Source of the DNA: Tepidiphilus margaritifer DSM 15129
Lineage (GTDB): Bacteria > Pseudomonadota > Gammaproteobacteria > Burkholderiales > Rhodocyclaceae
Assembly (NCBI RefSeq): GCF_000425565.1
Contig: NZ_KE384397.1
Coordinates: forward strand, 279,746 to 343,745
Direction: 5' to 3'
DNA length: 64,000 nt
Shown here: one piece after another, positions 1 through 7,946 of the stretch
Layout: every line of letters starts with the position of its first letter
How positions within the stretch are numbered: the first letter of the stretch is position 1
Made by a program: the position numbers and the translations under genes
The notes under the pieces: generated by a model
Database searches by the model: none
Told to the model about the DNA's origin: nothing
The model's input: the letters and a program-made list of their open reading frames with translations, nothing else

Positions 1-2
1 CC

Positions 3-929
3 GCCTTGCTCGGCCACGAGATCGGCCACGTCAATGCGCGTCATTCGGCGCAGCAGCAGGCCAAGTCCCTGGTGGCGCAGGTGGCGCTCACCGCGCTCGA
101 TGCGGCCACGAGCAAGAATGACTGGGGACAATTCCTAGTGCAGGGCGGCTCGATCGGTGCGAGTGCACTTCTGGCCTCTTATTCGCGCGAACAGGAACGC
201 GAGGCGGATTACCTCGGTCAGCGCTACATGGTGCTCGCCGGTTACCCCGCCAGTGGCATGGCGCGGCTGCACCAAGTCTTGCTCGAAGAAGAAAAATCTC
301 AACCGGGCTTGCTCGAGACGATGTTCGCTTCGCACCCCATGGCGCAGGAACGCTACCAACGGGCGCAATGGTTGGCCGAGACCGAGTTTGCCGACAGCGA
401 GCGTTTTCCCGTGCAGCGCGAGCGCTTCATGGACCGGACGGCGCCGCTGCGTGCCTTGCGTCCGACCATCGAGCGTTGCGGTCGCGGCGAAGAGGCGATG
501 GGCGCGAAAAAACTGGCCGAGGCCGAGCAGCATTTTCGTGAGGCGGTCAAGCTCACGCCGGACGATTACGCCGCCAACGTGCGCTTGGCGCAGACCCTGC
601 TCGCGCGTGGGCGGCTCGACGAGGCGCGCGCCTATGCCGAGCACGCCCGCGCCGTCTATCCCCAGGAGGCCCAGGCGCACAAGGTGTTGGCCGCGACGGC
701 TTTGCAGCAGCGCCGCTTCGACGAGGCGCTGATCGCGCTGGAAACCTACGACCGACTGCTGCCCGGCGATACCGGCATCACCTTCCTGCGCGGCGTCTCG
801 CTCGAGGGGCTGGGGCGGCGGCAGGAGGCGGCGCGCCTCTACGCCGACGTGCTGCAGCGCACCGGCGGGCGCGGCCAGGCGGCGGCTTATGCCCGGCAGC
901 GTTTGGTGCAATGGGGCTATTTGAGGTGA
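3..929 (+). CDS. M48 family metalloprotease with TPR domain (BepA-like), 5' truncated
   Basis: The reading frame is already open at the window edge, so the N-terminus (signal peptide and start of the protease domain) is missing. The visible 308 residues begin just before the zinc motif HEIGH. The EREADYLG segment about 60 residues later carries the third zinc ligand of the M48 family. From about residue 170 on, the protein is made of tetratricopeptide-like helices (repeated A-x-x-L-A and L-x-P-D elements), as in the periplasmic chaperone-protease BepA/YfgC that assists outer-membrane protein assembly. A periplasmic quality-control role is inferred from family. It lies 71 bp upstream of the nitronate monooxygenase gene but is probably not in an operon with it, because that gene has its own promoter. 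Confidence 0.85.
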   Translation, partial: ALLGHEIGHVNARHSAQQQAKSLVAQVALTALDAATSKNDWGQFLVQGGSIGASALLASYSREQEREADYLGQRYMVLAGYPASGMARLHQVLLEEEKSQPGLLETMFASHPMAQERYQRAQWLAETEFADSERFPVQRERFMDRTAPLRALRPTIERCGRGEEAMGAKKLAEAEQHFREAVKLTPDDYAANVRLAQTLLARGRLDEARAYAEHARAVYPQEAQAHKVLAATALQQRRFDEALIALETYDRLLPGDTGITFLRGVSLEGLGRRQEAARLYADVLQRTGGRGQAAAYARQRLVQWGYLR

Positions 930-936
930 ACGATTG

Positions 937-967
937 TTTGAAACTTGTTTCGAACGAATGTTAGAAT
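937..967 (+). promoter_or_regulatory. Promoter with internal palindrome upstream of nitronate monooxygenase gene
   Basis: TTGAAA (938-943) and TAGAAT (962-967) are separated by 18 bp. An 18-bp imperfect inverted repeat (937-954, core GAAAC-TT-GTTTC) overlaps the -35 box and spacer, a typical position for a TetR-type repressor site. No cognate regulator gene is in the window. Confidence 0.45.
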
Positions 968-1000
968 CGAGCGACCCGCCTCATCCCTCAGGAGAAGACC

Positions 1001-1972
1001 ATGCCCGTTCCCGCCGCCTTCACAGGGCGCTTCCGTGTGCCGGTGATCGCCGCGCCCATGTTCCTCGTCTCCGGCCCCGAGCTGGTGATCGCCTGCTGCC
1101 AGGCCGGCGTGGCCGGTACTTTTCCTTCGCTCAACGCCCGACCGGCGAGCGAGCTCGAAGTCTGGCTTTCGCGCGTCGAGGAGGCGCTGGCGGCCTTTCG
1201 GCGCGAGCATCCCGAGCGGCCCTGTGCGCCCTATGGCGTCAATCTCATTGTGCACCACACCAATTCCCGTCTGCAGGAGGATCTGGCCTGTATCGTGGCC
1301 CATCGCGTGCCCTTCGTCATCACCAGCCTGGGCAATCCGCAGGCCATCGTAGAGGCGGTGCACGGTTACGGCGGGCTCGTCTTCCACGACGTGATCCGGG
1401 CGCGGCACGCGCGCAAGGCGATCGAGGCAGGGGTCGATGGCATCATCGCCGTGTGCGCCGGCGCAGGCGGGCATGCCGGCACACAGAGCCCTTTCAGCCT
1501 GGTGCGCGAGATTCGGGAGTTCTGGGAAGGGACCTTGATCCTGGCCGGGGCGATTTCCGACGGCTACGGTGTGCGCGCGGCCGAGGTGCTCGGGGCCGAT
1601 TTCGCCTATCTCGGCACGCGTTTCATCGCCACCGAGGAGTCAATGGCGCCACCGCGCTACAAGGAGATGCTGCTGCAGGCGCGTGCCGACGACGTGGTCT
1701 ATACCGACGCGATTTCGGGGGTCAATGCCAACTTCCTTTGGCCCAGCCTGGAAGCGGCCGGGCTCACGCCCGAGAAGCTGCAGCAACTATCGGGTAAGGG
1801 CAAACTGCACGATATCGGTTCGGAGGTGCGCGCCTGGCGCGACGTGTGGAGCGCGGGGCACGGCGTGTCGCTCATCCATGAGGTGGTGCCGACGGCGGCG
1901 CTCGTCGAACGGCTCGCGCGCGAATACGAAGCGGCCTGCGCCTTGCCGCGCAGCGCGGCACTCGCGCGCTGA
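1001..1972 (+). CDS. Nitronate monooxygenase (NMO / 2-nitropropane dioxygenase family)
   Basis: This 323-residue FMN-dependent TIM-barrel enzyme would oxidise alkyl nitronates to carbonyl compounds and nitrite, a detoxification role. Family features visible are the N-terminal PVIAAPMF segment, the glycine-rich CAGAGGHAG phosphate-binding loop near residue 155, the ILAGAISDGYGV strand and the LGTRFIAT segment near the C-terminal third. The ATG is preceded by a good ribosome-binding site (AGGAG, 990-994). The gene stands alone and converges with the terC-like gene, ending 1 bp from its 3' end. The exact substrate cannot be told from sequence, and some family members are trans-acting enoyl reductases in lipid pathways. 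Confidence 0.85.
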   Translation: MPVPAAFTGRFRVPVIAAPMFLVSGPELVIACCQAGVAGTFPSLNARPASELEVWLSRVEEALAAFRREHPERPCAPYGVNLIVHHTNSRLQEDLACIVAHRVPFVITSLGNPQAIVEAVHGYGGLVFHDVIRARHARKAIEAGVDGIIAVCAGAGGHAGTQSPFSLVREIREFWEGTLILAGAISDGYGVRAAEVLGADFAYLGTRFIATEESMAPPRYKEMLLQARADDVVYTDAISGVNANFLWPSLEAAGLTPEKLQQLSGKGKLHDIGSEVRAWRDVWSAGHGVSLIHEVVPTAALVERLAREYEAACALPRSAALAR

Positions 1973-1973
1973 C

Positions 1974-2789
1974 TCAGCGAGGGTGGTCGGAGGCTTTTCC
2001 GGCCTCCAGCCCTGTCTTCGTTTCTTCCCCTTCTTCCTGCGTGAGTGCCGCTTCGAGCGGCGGATGCAGCTTCACCGGCTTTTGCGACATCTTTTGCCGC
2101 ATGCGGATATTGAGCATCTCGACGCCGACTGAGAACGCCATGGCGAAATAAACGTAGCCCTTGGGCACGTGCAGGCCGAAGCTCTCGGCGATCAGGAGCA
2201 CGCCGATCACCACGAGAAAACTCAGTGCGAGCATTTTGATGGTGGGGTGGCGCTCGATGAAGGCGCTGATCGAGCCGGCAGTGAACATCATCACGCCCAC
2301 GGCGGTGATGATCGCGGCGATCATCACCGGGATCTGATTGACGAGCCCCACCGCGGTGATGACGGAGTCGAGCGAGAAGACGATGTCGATGAGCGCGATC
2401 TGGGTGACGATCGTGAAGAAGTTGCCATAGGCACGCACGGTTCCCGCTTCGTCCGCCCCTTCGAGGGCGGCGTGGATCTCCATCGTGCTCTTCCACAGCA
2501 GAAAGAGGCCGCCGCCGAGCAGGATCAGGTCGCGTCCGGAGAAGTCGTTCCCTAGCACGGTGAAGAGCGGATCGGTGAGCCGCATCATCCAGGAGAGCGT
2601 GAGCAGCAGCGCGATGCGGGTGAGCATCGCCAGCGCGAGCCCGACCAAACGGGCCATGGGTTGCCGCTCCGGCGTCAGGCGACCGACGAGAATGGCGATC
2701 ATGATGATGTTGTCGACGCCGAGCACGATCTCGAGCGCGGTGAGGGTGATGAAGGCGATCCATAGGGAAGGATCGAGCAGGGCTGCCAT
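1974..2789 (-). CDS. TerC family integral membrane protein
   Basis: A 271-residue protein with about seven hydrophobic segments. It has the TerC hallmarks: an acidic membrane motif LGVDN near residue 22 and a second one, FSLDSV, near residue 130, which in TerC/Alx relatives are involved in Mn2+ or other metal-ion export. The hydrophilic tail after the last membrane helix is about 45 residues. I chose the ATG at 2789 because the following sequence (ALLDPSLWIAF) matches where relatives begin. An in-frame ATG at 2822 would add 11 residues and has a better-placed GAGG. Tellurite resistance is not implied by the family name. Confidence 0.85.
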   Translation of the reverse strand: MAALLDPSLWIAFITLTALEIVLGVDNIIMIAILVGRLTPERQPMARLVGLALAMLTRIALLLTLSWMMRLTDPLFTVLGNDFSGRDLILLGGGLFLLWKSTMEIHAALEGADEAGTVRAYGNFFTIVTQIALIDIVFSLDSVITAVGLVNQIPVMIAAIITAVGVMMFTAGSISAFIERHPTIKMLALSFLVVIGVLLIAESFGLHVPKGYVYFAMAFSVGVEMLNIRMRQKMSQKPVKLHPPLEAALTQEEGEETKTGLEAGKASDHPR

Positions 2790-2894
2790 GGGCGGAGGGG
2801 TTTCTACTGAGGAAACGCACATTATAAATGCGCTCGCCTCGCAGGAACGGTTTTCGCTAGAATGGGAAGACCGCGGCCCGAGGTGCCGCACGCG

Positions 2895-3254
2895 ATGGAG
2901 TCGATCATGCTGTGGGGTCTCACGGCCTTGCTGGCGCTGCAGCTCGCCGGTGAAGTGGTGGTGCGGTTCTTTCATTGGCCGGTACCCGGACCCGTGATGG
3001 GGCTGGTGTTCGCGCTCGCGCTCCTCTTGCCGCTGGGGCGGGTACCCAAACCGCTGGAGGAAGCAGGCGGGACGCTGCTGCGCCACCTCTCGCTGCTCTT
3101 CGTGCCGGCAGGGGTGGGGGTGGTCGCGCATTGGGAGCGCTTGCAGCAGTCCTGGCTGGTGCTGGGCGTGGTGCTGTTGGTGAGCACACTCCTGGGGCTG
3201 GCGGTCTCGGCCTGGGTGTTCGAACGGCTGGCAGGAGGGGAAGATGCCCTTTGA
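2895..3254 (+). CDS. CidA/LrgA family holin-like membrane protein
   Basis: A 119-residue protein with four hydrophobic helices and the family motif PVPGPVMGL near residue 25. LrgA/CidA proteins form oligomeric pores that influence murein hydrolase activity, metabolite (pyruvate or glycolate) export and programmed lysis. The ATG at 2895 is preceded by GAGGTG. An internal ATG at 2907 and an upstream one at 2862 are alternatives. Its stop overlaps the start of the lrgB-like gene by 11 bp, so the two are translationally coupled. A TAGAAT hexamer at 2856-2861 could be the -10 box. Confidence 0.85.
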   Translation: MESIMLWGLTALLALQLAGEVVVRFFHWPVPGPVMGLVFALALLLPLGRVPKPLEEAGGTLLRHLSLLFVPAGVGVVAHWERLQQSWLVLGVVLLVSTLLGLAVSAWVFERLAGGEDAL

Positions 3255-3963
3255 AGCAATCGCGCCCTGGCGCGAGCTCTGGGTGTATCTGTCGGCCACC
3301 CCGCTTTTCAGCCTGACGGTCACGCTGGCGGTGTATCTCGCTTGGGAATGGGTACATCGGCGAAGCGGCCTGCATCCGCTGCTCAATCCCGTCGCCTGGA
3401 GCATCGCCACCCTCGGGGTGTTGCTCGTGGGCTCCGGCCTGCCTTATCCGGCCTATTTCGCCGGGGCGCAGTTCATTCATTTCCTCCTGGGCCCGGCCAC
3501 CGTGGCCCTGGCGATCCCGCTCTTTCACCAGCGCCGCCGCGTGGCGGCCCACGCCAAGGCAGTGGCCGCGGCGCTCGTGGCCGGCTCAGTGACGGCCGCC
3601 GGCAGCGCCGTGGCCCTCGGGGCCGCACTGGGGTTGGACGCGACCATGCTGCGCACGCTCGCACCCAAGTCGGTGACAAGCCCGATCGCCATGGCGGTGA
3701 GCGAGCAGATGGGCGGCATCCCGGCGCTTGCGGCGGTGTTCGTCATCCTCACCGGCATCCTCGGAGCGCTCTTCGGGCCGCTGCTCTTTGCGCTGATGCG
3801 GGTGCGCTCCTCCGCGGCCAAGGGTCTGGCGCTGGGCGTGGTCACCCACGGCATCGGCACGGCCCGCGCCATGCAGATCGATCCCGTGGCCGGCGCCTTC
3901 GCCGCCCTGGGTATGGGACTCAATGGGGTGGTGACGGCGGTGGTCTTGCCGTGGCTGGGGTGA
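3244..3963 (+). CDS. LrgB family protein (CidB/LrgB)
   Basis: A 239-residue multi-pass membrane protein, the expected partner of the LrgA/CidA protein encoded just upstream. The family signature is clear: LAPKSVTSPIAM near residue 138 and the THGIGTARAMQ segment near residue 200. LrgAB-type pairs are thought to act as glycolate/pyruvate transporters and to modulate autolysis, and in plants the fused homologue PLGG1 transports glycolate. Coupled translation with lrgA (11-bp overlap). The gene ends 4 bp before hslR, so all three may be co-transcribed. Confidence 0.88.
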   Translation: MPFEAIAPWRELWVYLSATPLFSLTVTLAVYLAWEWVHRRSGLHPLLNPVAWSIATLGVLLVGSGLPYPAYFAGAQFIHFLLGPATVALAIPLFHQRRRVAAHAKAVAAALVAGSVTAAGSAVALGAALGLDATMLRTLAPKSVTSPIAMAVSEQMGGIPALAAVFVILTGILGALFGPLLFALMRVRSSAAKGLALGVVTHGIGTARAMQIDPVAGAFAALGMGLNGVVTAVVLPWLG

Positions 3964-3967
3964 ATCG

Positions 3968-4366
3968 ATGAAGGAACGGAAAGCGGCCGGCGGCGCCGGC
4001 GAGCGGGTGCGCCTGGACAAATGGCTGTGGGCGGCGCGCTTCTTCAAGACGCGCACGCTGGCGCAGGAGGCGATCGAAGGCGGTCATGTCAAGGTACAGG
4101 GGGCTCGGGCCAAACCCTCGCACGAGGTGAAGCCGGGCGAGCGACTCACGATCACCATCGGCGAGTACGTCTGGGAGATCACGGTGCTGGCGATCTCGGC
4201 CCGGCGAGGCCCGGCGAGCGAGGCCAGACTTCTCTACGAGGAGGATCCGGCAAGTCTTGCGCGACGGCAGGAGGCGGTGGCGCGCAAGCGGGAACGGCGT
4301 GAGCCGCGCGTGCGCGGGGACGCGGTGGATCGGGCGAAGCTGCGCGCCCTCAAACGCGGCGGGTGA
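3968..4366 (+). CDS. hslR: Heat shock protein 15 (S4-domain RNA-binding protein)
   Basis: This 132-residue protein opens with a basic S4 RNA-binding domain (RLDKWLWAARFFKTR, residues 15-29, and VKVQGARAKPSHEV), followed by a highly basic arginine-rich tail. It matches Hsp15, which binds 50S subunits carrying stalled nascent chains and helps recycle them after heat stress. It starts 4 bp after lrgB and ends flush with the oppositely oriented next gene. No sigma-32 promoter is evident immediately upstream, so expression may come from the lrgAB promoter. Confidence 0.9.
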   Translation: MKERKAAGGAGERVRLDKWLWAARFFKTRTLAQEAIEGGHVKVQGARAKPSHEVKPGERLTITIGEYVWEITVLAISARRGPASEARLLYEEDPASLARRQEAVARKRERREPRVRGDAVDRAKLRALKRGG

Positions 4367-4786
4367 TCAGGGGGCCGAGGCCGGCGCCCCCGCGCTCGCC
4401 GGAGCGGCTGGTTCCGGCGTCGGGGCGTTCGGAGCCGTCTCTGCAGCAGGAGGTGATCCTGCTTGTTTTTCTGCCCGTTCGCGTTCGCGCGCTTCCTTGG
4501 CTTCTTTCTTGCGCTCGATCTCGAGCTGGCGGGCCTGGATTTCGAGCTGGCGGGCCTTTTGCAGCATCTCGAGGCGCTTCTCGTGGGCTTCGTCGATGCA
4601 GGCGTTGACGAGGAAGCGCTTCTGGCACTCGATGCGGGCGCGGTTGACGACCTCGTCGGCTTCCCGACGCAGCTGCCGCGCCTCTTCGCGCATGCGCTTG
4701 ACTTCATCGTCGGTGGTGGCGACGGTGGCGGCGACGGCGGACAGTCCGAGGATGAACAGGCCGATGAACGCGAGAGAGCGGCTCAT
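4367..4786 (-). CDS. Hypothetical exported coiled-coil protein
   Basis: No recognised function. The 139-residue product has an N-terminal signal peptide (hydrophobic residues 5-20), then a charged helical region dense in Glu, Arg and Lys (residues 25-105) that should form a coiled coil. Two cysteines sit in the segment RIECQKRFLVNACIDEA and could form a disulfide in the periplasm. The C-terminal 30 residues are Ala/Pro-rich and probably disordered. Similar small exported proteins with the Cys-x(n)-Cys pair are common in betaproteobacteria as far as I recall. The start at 4786 was chosen because the signal peptide begins there. It is divergent from azlC. Confidence 0.6.
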   Translation of the reverse strand: MSRSLAFIGLFILGLSAVAATVATTDDEVKRMREEARQLRREADEVVNRARIECQKRFLVNACIDEAHEKRLEMLQKARQLEIQARQLEIERKKEAKEARERERAEKQAGSPPAAETAPNAPTPEPAAPASAGAPASAP

Positions 4787-4847
4787 GGGAGGGGCTGGAA
4801 ACGGAAGAATACGGTATTTTACTCCTTCGGAGGCAAAGGGGAATGGT

Positions 4848-5546
4848 ATGCAAGCGCCTTGGCGACGAGGTCTGAAAGACGGGATTCCCATCGCCCTGGG
4901 TTATCTGCCGGTGGGCGTGACCTTCGGCGTGGTGGCGACGCAGCAGGGCATGAGTGCGGCAGAGGCTGCGCTCACTTCGCTCATCGTCTATTCGGGAGCA
5001 GCGCAGTTCATGCTGGTGGGGTTGCTCGCAGCAGGCACGCCGACGGTGTTGACCGTCGGTCTCTGCCTGCTGCTCAATGCACGCCATGCACTCTACGGTC
5101 CGGCGATCGCCGCCTATCTGCCGGCGACTCCGTCGCGTCTGGCCGGTCTGGCTTTTGGTCTCACCGACGAGGTATTCGCCGTGGCCCTGGGACGATTGCC
5201 GCAACAGCCGGCCGCCCAGCGTCCCCTCTGGCTCGCCGGGGTGGAGGTCATGGCCTATGGGTCGTGGGTGGGCGCGAGCGCGGCCGGCGCGCTCGCGGGC
5301 GACTGGATCCGCGGTCATTTGCCCCTGCTCGCCGAATCTTTGCCGATCGCCTTGTCGGCGCTCTTTCTCGTTCTGCTGCTACCTCATGTCCAGGCGCCGC
5401 GGCGCGGGGCGATCCTGGTGACGGTGACTTTGGCCGCTGCCTTCGCCTGGGCGCAGCACGCGGCGCTGGGGCTGCTGCTCGCGGCGGTGCTCGGGGCCCT
5501 CCTGGCAGGAATCGGGGAGGTGCGATGCGCACGGAAATCCTCCTGA
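4848..5546 (+). CDS. azlC: AzlC family branched-chain amino acid exporter, large subunit
   Basis: A 232-residue membrane protein with the AzlC/YgaZ hallmarks: GIPIALGYLPVGVTFGV near the N-terminus, YSGAAQFM near residue 53 and NARHALYG near residue 80. With AzlD it forms the two-component exporter for valine and related branched-chain amino acids. The ATG at 4848 follows an AGG-rich ribosome-binding region (AGGCAAAGGGGA). The 3' end overlaps azlD by 22 bp, indicating coupled expression and a 1:1 complex. Confidence 0.9.
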   Translation: MQAPWRRGLKDGIPIALGYLPVGVTFGVVATQQGMSAAEAALTSLIVYSGAAQFMLVGLLAAGTPTVLTVGLCLLLNARHALYGPAIAAYLPATPSRLAGLAFGLTDEVFAVALGRLPQQPAAQRPLWLAGVEVMAYGSWVGASAAGALAGDWIRGHLPLLAESLPIALSALFLVLLLPHVQAPRRGAILVTVTLAAAFAWAQHAALGLLLAAVLGALLAGIGEVRCARKSS

Positions 5547-5860
5547 TGCTCCTGGCGATCGGCTTGGGGACCTATGCCCTGCGCGCCTTGCCGCTCATCG
5601 GGGCGCGCCGGCTCGACCCGGCGGGCAAGGTGTTTCGCGCCTTGCAACTTCTCGGGCCGATGTTGATCGCCGCCCTGCTGGGGGTGTCGCTGATCGGCGA
5701 CGTGCGCGGTTACGGAGCGGGTGGCTGGCTGCCGGAATTGCTCGGTTTGGGCGCGACGCTGGTGGTGCAGCGCCGCTTCGGCGGCTTCGTCGCGCCCATC
5801 CTTGCCGGTGTGGCGGCCTGCGCCCTCGGTTTGACCCTGCTTCGCTCGTGGGGAGGGTGA
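5525..5860 (+). CDS. azlD: AzlD family branched-chain amino acid exporter, small subunit
   Basis: A 111-residue protein with four predicted membrane helices, including the family segment GTYALRALPL near residue 15. It is the partner (YgaH-like) of AzlC, encoded by the overlapping upstream gene. The start ATG lies inside azlC, 22 bp before its stop. The last codons are followed 54 bp later by thrH. Confidence 0.88.
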   Translation: MRTEILLMLLAIGLGTYALRALPLIGARRLDPAGKVFRALQLLGPMLIAALLGVSLIGDVRGYGAGGWLPELLGLGATLVVQRRFGGFVAPILAGVAACALGLTLLRSWGG

Positions 5861-5914
5861 ATCGGGTAGAATGCCCCGCTGTCTCGTACGTTTTTGGTAT
5901 CCGGGAGTCGTCAC

Positions 5915-6538
5915 ATGGAGCTCGTCTGCCTCGATGTCGAAGGGGTGCTGATCCCCGAAATCTGGATCGCGTTTGCCGAGCGCACGGGGATCGCCGAATT
6001 CCGGCGCACCACGCGCGACGAGCCCGATTACGACAAACTCATGCGCTATCGGCTGGCGCTCCTGGAGCGTCACGGCCTGCGGCTGCCGGACATCGAGGCG
6101 GTGATCGCTTCGATGACGCCCCTGCCCGGCGCCAAAGCCTTCTTGGATGCGCTGCGCGAGCGCTATCAGGTGATCCTGCTCTCCGATACCTTCCAGGAGT
6201 TCGCCCGCCCCTTGATGCGCCAGCTCGGCTGGCCCACCTTGTTCTGCCATTCGCTGGAAGTGGACGAAGCCGGCCGCGTGGTGAATTACCGCCTGCGCCT
6301 GCCCAATCAAAAACAGGAGGCGGTGCGTCATCTCAAGGCGCTCAATTTCCGCGTCGTGGCCGCCGGGGATTCCTACAACGACACGACCATGCTCGGCGAA
6401 GCGCACGCCGGCATCCTCTTTCGCGCCCCGGAAAACGTCGTGCGCGAATTTCCCCAATTTCCCCACGTCACCGACTATGCCGCGCTGCGCACCCTGATCG
6501 ACGAATCCTTCGCCCGCCTGCGGGAGCCGGCGCGATGA
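5915..6538 (+). CDS. thrH: Bifunctional phosphoserine phosphatase / homoserine phosphotransferase ThrH
   Basis: A 207-residue HAD-superfamily enzyme. The nucleophile motif at the N-terminus reads DVEGVLIPEIW: the usual second acidic residue of the DxD motif is followed by the E-G pair typical of ThrH. SDTFQEF (motif II) and AAGDSYNDTTM (motif IV) follow. ThrH dephosphorylates phosphoserine and can transfer the phosphate to homoserine, linking serine and threonine biosynthesis. The ATG at 5915 gives the expected length of about 205 residues. Its stop overlaps the purU start (ATGA), so the two are co-translated. Confidence 0.88.
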   Translation: MELVCLDVEGVLIPEIWIAFAERTGIAEFRRTTRDEPDYDKLMRYRLALLERHGLRLPDIEAVIASMTPLPGAKAFLDALRERYQVILLSDTFQEFARPLMRQLGWPTLFCHSLEVDEAGRVVNYRLRLPNQKQEAVRHLKALNFRVVAAGDSYNDTTMLGEAHAGILFRAPENVVREFPQFPHVTDYAALRTLIDESFARLREPAR

Positions 6539-7410
6539 GCAAGGAGCGGCACTATACGCTCACCGCCTCCTGCCCCGACAGGGTCGGACTGGTGGCCAAG
6601 GTGGCCGGTTTCATCGCCGAACATGGCGGTTGGATTCTCGAGACCAACCTGCATGCCGAGCCGCCGGGGCCAAGCGCACCGAGCGGCCGTTTCTTCATGC
6701 GCTTCGAAATCCGCGCCGACAGCATTTCGCTCTTGTTGACCGAATTGCGCGAACGCTTCGCCCCTCTGGCCGAATCGCTGGAGATGGACTGGCGTATCAG
6801 TGACTCGGCGGTGAAGAAACGTGTCGTCATTCTCGTCTCACGTCAGGAGCATTGCCTCTACGACCTGCTGTCGCGCTGGCACAGCCGCGAGCTCGACGTG
6901 GAGATTCCCTGCGTGATTTCGAATCACGAAGACTTGCGCGGTTTCGTCGAGTGGCACGGTATTCCCTTCCTGCACGTGCCGGTGACGCCGGACAACAAGC
7001 CGGCGGCTTTCGCCGAGGTTCGGCGCATTTTCGAGGAAGTGGGCGGCGACGTGATGGTGCTCGCGCGTTACATGCAGATCCTGCCACCGGAACTGTGCCG
7101 TGCCTACCCGGCACGCATCATCAACATCCACCACAGTTTCCTGCCCAGCTTCGTCGGCGCGCGGCCCTACCACCAGGCCTGGGCGCGGGGGGTGAAACTC
7201 ATCGGCGCCACTTGTCATTACGTCACCGAGGAGCTCGACCAGGGGCCGATCATCGAGCAGGACGTCATTCGCGTCGATCATTCGGACACGGTGGACGACA
7301 TGGTGCGCTACGGCAAGGACATCGAGAAGACGGTGCTCTCGCGCGGGTTGCGTTACCACATCGAGGACCGGGTGTTGGTCCATGGCAACAAAACCATCGT
7401 GTTTCGTTGA
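6535..7410 (+). CDS. purU: Formyltetrahydrofolate deformylase
   Basis: A 291-residue two-domain enzyme that hydrolyses 10-formyl-THF to formate and THF. It supplies formate for PurT and balances one-carbon pools. The N-terminal ACT domain (residues 5-85, beginning TLTASCPDRVGLVAKV) is followed by the formyltransferase-type catalytic domain with IINIHHSFLPSF (catalytic His) and GATCHYVTEELDQGPII (catalytic Asp). The start overlaps the thrH stop by 4 bp. Formate made here could feed the formate dehydrogenase encoded further along the window, though the two need not be linked. Confidence 0.93.
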   Translation: MSKERHYTLTASCPDRVGLVAKVAGFIAEHGGWILETNLHAEPPGPSAPSGRFFMRFEIRADSISLLLTELRERFAPLAESLEMDWRISDSAVKKRVVILVSRQEHCLYDLLSRWHSRELDVEIPCVISNHEDLRGFVEWHGIPFLHVPVTPDNKPAAFAEVRRIFEEVGGDVMVLARYMQILPPELCRAYPARIINIHHSFLPSFVGARPYHQAWARGVKLIGATCHYVTEELDQGPIIEQDVIRVDHSDTVDDMVRYGKDIEKTVLSRGLRYHIEDRVLVHGNKTIVFR

Positions 7411-7445
7411 GGGTGGCAATCGGCCCGGATTTTGTGGCGGACTGC

Positions 7446-7476
7446 TTGACGCAAGGAGGCCGTTTTACGGCAGAAT
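7446..7476 (+). promoter_or_regulatory. Possible promoter of the HU gene
   Basis: TTGACG (7446-7451) and CAGAAT (7471-7476) lie 19 bp apart. The spacing is longer than ideal, so this is tentative. It would leave an untranslated leader of about 85 nt before the HU start codon. Confidence 0.3.
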
Positions 7477-7566
7477 AGCGCGTACGTACGGAGGGTGGCC
7501 CGACGCTGGCATGATTCGCCGCGCCGCGGTGCGTTCGATTTTCCATCAACGATAGTGAGGTTTGAG

Positions 7567-7845
7567 ATGAACAAAGGCGAATTCGTCGAAGCATTGGCCG
7601 ACACGCTGGGCTCCAGCCGGGCAGAGGCCGAGCGGGCGCTCAACGCGGTATTGGAGCTGATCGCCGAGCGTCTGGAAAAAGGCGAGAAAGTGGTGTTCAC
7701 CGGTTTTGGCTCCTTCGAAGTGACCGAGCGCGGGGCGCGTACGGGTCGCAACCCGCAAACGGGTGCCACCATCCAGATCCCGGCCACCAAGGCGCCGAAA
7801 TTCTCGCCCGGTGCGGCACTGAAGAAACGCATCGCCGGCAAGTGA
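7567..7845 (+). CDS. hup: HU family DNA-binding protein
   Basis: A 92-residue nucleoid protein, the normal HU length. It begins MNKGEFVEALAD and contains the GFGSFEV strand and the DNA-binding arm with RTGRNPQTG and the IPATKAPKFSPG segment. It acts as a dimer that bends and compacts DNA. The ATG is chosen on family length. It is monocistronic, with its own leader and a likely terminator downstream. Whether it is HU-alpha or HU-beta type cannot be decided here. Confidence 0.93.
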   Translation: MNKGEFVEALADTLGSSRAEAERALNAVLELIAERLEKGEKVVFTGFGSFEVTERGARTGRNPQTGATIQIPATKAPKFSPGAALKKRIAGK

Positions 7846-7897
7846 TGTCCGCTGCGCGGCCAGGTCCGCGCGCGAGGGCCTGCGGTGATGATCGCCG

Positions 7898-7934
7898 CGG
7901 GCCATGAGACGGCCCGTCGCGGGTCGTTCTTTTT
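7898..7934 (+). terminator. Possible rho-independent terminator after the HU gene
   Basis: A 6-bp stem CGGGCC (7898-7903) / GGCCCG (7911-7916) with a 7-nt loop is followed about 11 nt later by a T-rich run (TTCTTTTTTC). An alternative shorter hairpin CCCG-TCG-CGGG (7913-7923) sits closer to the T run. It ends just before the next gene. Confidence 0.4.
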
Positions 7935-7946
7935 TCGGGGGCTGCC

